Assembly: GCA_022769125.1 (NCBI GenBank) | Contig: JALEKN010000055.1 | Location: 47,323-111,322, forward strand | Source: Agathobacter sp. | GTDB lineage: Bacteria; Bacillota; Clostridia; Lachnospirales; Lachnospiraceae | DNA length: 64,000 nucleotides | Reading direction: 5' to 3' | Shown: positions 62,411 through 64,000 of the stretch, piece after piece | Layout of the letters: each line of letters opens with the position of its first letter | Numbering within the stretch: the stretch's first letter is position 1 | Position numbers and translations under genes: made by a program | The notes under the pieces: model-generated | Seen by the model: the letters and a program-made list of their open reading frames with translations, nothing else | The model's database searches: none | What the model was told of the DNA's origin: nothing

Positions 62411-62440
62411 GGGCTGCCGATTATGGCAGCCCTTCTTTTT
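62411..62440 (+). terminator. terminator after PFOR
   Basis: GGGCTGCC (62411-62418) pairs with GGCAGCCC (62425-62432), GATTAT loop, then TTCTTTTT. Confidence 0.85.
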
Positions 62441-62513
62441 GCTTAACAGGGTAAAATTTTTATAGAAACTTTCTTTTTCTTTGCAAAAATTGTAAAAACT
62501 GTATTTTTAACGA

Positions 62514-62542
62514 TTTACAAGATACATGGGAAATGGTAGAAT
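62514..62542 (+). promoter_or_regulatory. sigma-A promoter for the coiled-coil protein gene
   Basis: TTTACA (62514-62519), 17-bp spacer, TAGAAT (62537-62542), about 40 bp before ATG 62582. Confidence 0.55.
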
Positions 62543-62581
62543 AAATGATGATATAGATACAATATATGGAGGTCGCCTTCG

Positions 62582-63676
62582 ATGGCAGGACGATTTAATC
62601 TATTTCAATTAAATATGGATTTGCGCCGCCATCCGAATCGAAATAAGAAAGCAGCGACGACACCGATAAATAAATCAACCAGCGGAGTAAAGGGTAAGAT
62701 GGAAAACTTTGAGAAGGAAATAACAATTATTGGACAGAGTGAACCGGTTCATAAATCAGAGGCTGATGCTTGGGCGGACGCATTGAAGCAGATGGGGGAG
62801 CATATCCCGGATACACAGGAATATGGCGGACAGTCAAAAACGAATGAATATGAGGCACAGGCGGCTGTATCACAGGAAACGGAACCAAAAGCGACCACTC
62901 AGCAGACTGCTACACAGGAAGCTTCCTTAAACGCTGCATCACAGGTGGACGATGTACAGCTTGCGGAAGTACAGGATGATTTCCTTCTGGCCCGTATTGA
63001 TGAGTTCCGTGAGAAAGCCCAGCAGCTTCAGCAGCTTCTCCGCACGAAAGAAGAGAAGGCAGAAGAACTTCAGCAGATCGTAAATGAGCGGAGTGACAAG
63101 GCCGAGGAACTTCAGCAGATTGTGAATGAACGTCAGGAAAAGGCAGATGGAATCACCGCTGAGGTTGCAAAGCAAATCAATAATATGGCGGACAAGGTGG
63201 ATGCAAAGCTGGACGCTTTGGACCAGTCGATGGCACGGATGCAGAGAGCATCAGAGGCGGCTGCAAACACAAGGGCACAGGAAACAAACCGTGCGATCCT
63301 GCAGATTACGGAACAGTTTGGAGAGGTTAAGCAGGTCTCTGACAAATTAGATGAGATAAAGAACGAGCTTTCTGATAAGCTTGATATAACGAAAGATACA
63401 ATTTCAAGCAAGTTAGACGAAACAAAGAACGAACTCGCGGAGAAGCATGATACAGCTAAGAGCGAGCTTTCTGATAAGATTCACACAGAGAGTGTACAAA
63501 GCTACCGCAATACACAGGAACTTATTAAGAATATTGACAATCATCTGAATAAGATGGACGATCTGGATAAGAAGATCAGTTCTACAAAGTCACTTTCTAC
63601 AACAATTGTTGTTCTTACAATTCTTGATATTCTGGGTGTCGCAGCGGCTGTGGTACTTTCACTTGGTATTTTTTAA
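62582..63676 (+). CDS. coiled-coil protein with C-terminal membrane anchor, unknown role
   Basis: 364 residues. A basic N-terminus (DLRRHPNRNKKA) is followed by a Gln/Ala/Thr-rich linker and a long heptad-rich region at about 130-320. It contains a 15-residue repeat (KAEELQQIVNERSD, then KAEELQQIVNERQE) and later apolipoprotein-like repeats (SDKLDITKD, SKLDETKNE, SDKIHTE). One membrane helix closes the protein at about 340-363 (TIVVLTILDILGVAAAVVLS). Such a tail-anchored coiled coil could organise the envelope or tether a complex. No related genes are adjacent. Start ATG follows GGAGGT with a 9-nt spacer. Confidence 0.75.
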   Translation: MAGRFNLFQLNMDLRRHPNRNKKAATTPINKSTSGVKGKMENFEKEITIIGQSEPVHKSEADAWADALKQMGEHIPDTQEYGGQSKTNEYEAQAAVSQETEPKATTQQTATQEASLNAASQVDDVQLAEVQDDFLLARIDEFREKAQQLQQLLRTKEEKAEELQQIVNERSDKAEELQQIVNERQEKADGITAEVAKQINNMADKVDAKLDALDQSMARMQRASEAAANTRAQETNRAILQITEQFGEVKQVSDKLDEIKNELSDKLDITKDTISSKLDETKNELAEKHDTAKSELSDKIHTESVQSYRNTQELIKNIDNHLNKMDDLDKKISSTKSLSTTIVVLTILDILGVAAAVVLSLGIF

Positions 63677-63726
63677 ATGAGAAGTCAAATCTCCCCAGCT
63701 TTGCTGGGGAGATTGAATGATAAAAT

Positions 63727-63759
63727 GCAATTCCAAATTTAAATGGAGTTGCTTTTTTT
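63727..63759 (+). terminator. terminator after the coiled-coil gene
   Basis: GCAATTCC (63727-63734) pairs with GGAGTTGC (63745-63752) followed by seven T. A second perfect 12-bp hairpin lies just before it (63688-63699/63703-63714). Confidence 0.75.
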
Positions 63760-63865
63760 ATCAGAAAGAGGATGCAAAAAACACTCTATAGCAGGAATAC
63801 AGCATTTTAGAAAGTAAAATGCCATATGGCTGACGGTAAAGGTGTTGATGAGAGGGGAAGAGGAT

Positions 63866-64000
63866 ATGTCAAGACGGAGATTATTAAACAATAGGGTAAT
63901 TCGTGTTTTGATGGCAATTATTTGCCTATACGCCGTTTTTGCTGCAAATACAGATGAGATAAAGGCGGATTCAAAAAATAATTATAATTCAAAACTGACA
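63866..64000 (+). CDS. start of a secreted protein cut by the window end
   Basis: Frame open from ATG 63866 to the end of the window (45 codons), preceded by GAGGGGAAGAGGAT. It begins SRRRLLNNRVIRVLMAIICL and continues with a hydrophobic run, a Sec-type signal peptide with probable cleavage after FAA or KAD. The mature part is not visible, so no function is proposed. A perfect 8-bp hairpin with a GAAAG loop (63802-63822) lies upstream. Confidence 0.7.
   Translation, partial: MSRRRLLNNRVIRVLMAIICLYAVFAANTDEIKADSKNNYNSKLT

Overview
The window looks like a chromosomal segment of an anaerobic, motile, low-to-middle GC Gram-positive bacterium, most likely a Lachnospiraceae member (Roseburia/Agathobacter-like; genus is a guess). 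The support is: a six-gene Rnf complex in the order C-D-G-E-A-B, a single-chain pyruvate:ferredoxin oxidoreductase, the long class 3 fructose-bisphosphatase, a FeoA-FeoB fusion, MscL with a zinc ribbon, glycyl-radical chemistry, strong AGGAGG ribosome sites, CheV and a flagellar-type sigma-D promoter. The only RNA gene I found is tmRNA; I see no rRNA, tRNA or CRISPR array.

Layout. 1-10 kb is housekeeping: the tail of an unknown protein, purC-purF-purB, eno, mscL, secG, rnr, a CgeB-like glycosyltransferase and smpB, followed by ssrA (10635-10972). 11-15 kb is an accessory patch behind ssrA: a toxin-antitoxin pair whose PIN toxin is broken by a 4-bp duplication, a Tn916/Tn1549-type conjugative-element remnant (xis, small HTH gene, sigma-like gene, no integrase), a cluster of hairpins and a membrane-bound XRE regulator. 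15-16 kb holds a GIY-YIG protein and a HAD nucleotidase.

16.2-23.2 kb is the most interesting region: an alkanesulfonate-type ABC transporter (permease frameshifted), a glycyl radical enzyme whose active-site residues match isethionate sulfite-lyase, its radical-SAM activase and a LysR regulator. Together they read as uptake and C-S cleavage of a hydroxyalkanesulfonate, releasing sulfite. 23.2-28.5 kb contains larE and larB of nickel-pincer cofactor synthesis, a CbiE/CbiT-like methyltransferase homologue, fbp and a small membrane protein. 28.5-35 kb has an orphan response regulator, feoAB and carB.

35-39.4 kb has an XRE regulator, a secreted FN3 protein, an Rpn-type nuclease, and (minus strand) ApbE plus a two-repeat lipoprotein facing the rnf operon (39.6-45.2 kb) across a divergent promoter region. 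ApbE, RnfG/RnfD and the lipoprotein form a plausible flavin/electron-transfer neighbourhood; Rnf and PFOR (58.8-62.4 kb) together link pyruvate oxidation, ferredoxin and ion pumping.

45.5-58.6 kb is signalling and motility (histidine kinase plus lipoprotein, CheV, a FliD-like protein behind a sigma-D promoter, a GGDEF-EAL protein) mixed with hisHF, ung and an ABC-F ATPase. Between the FliD-like gene and the ABC-F gene lies a roughly 590-bp imperfect giant palindrome (53406-53994) that no ordinary gene explains. The window ends with a coiled-coil tail-anchored protein and the start of a secreted protein cut by the edge.
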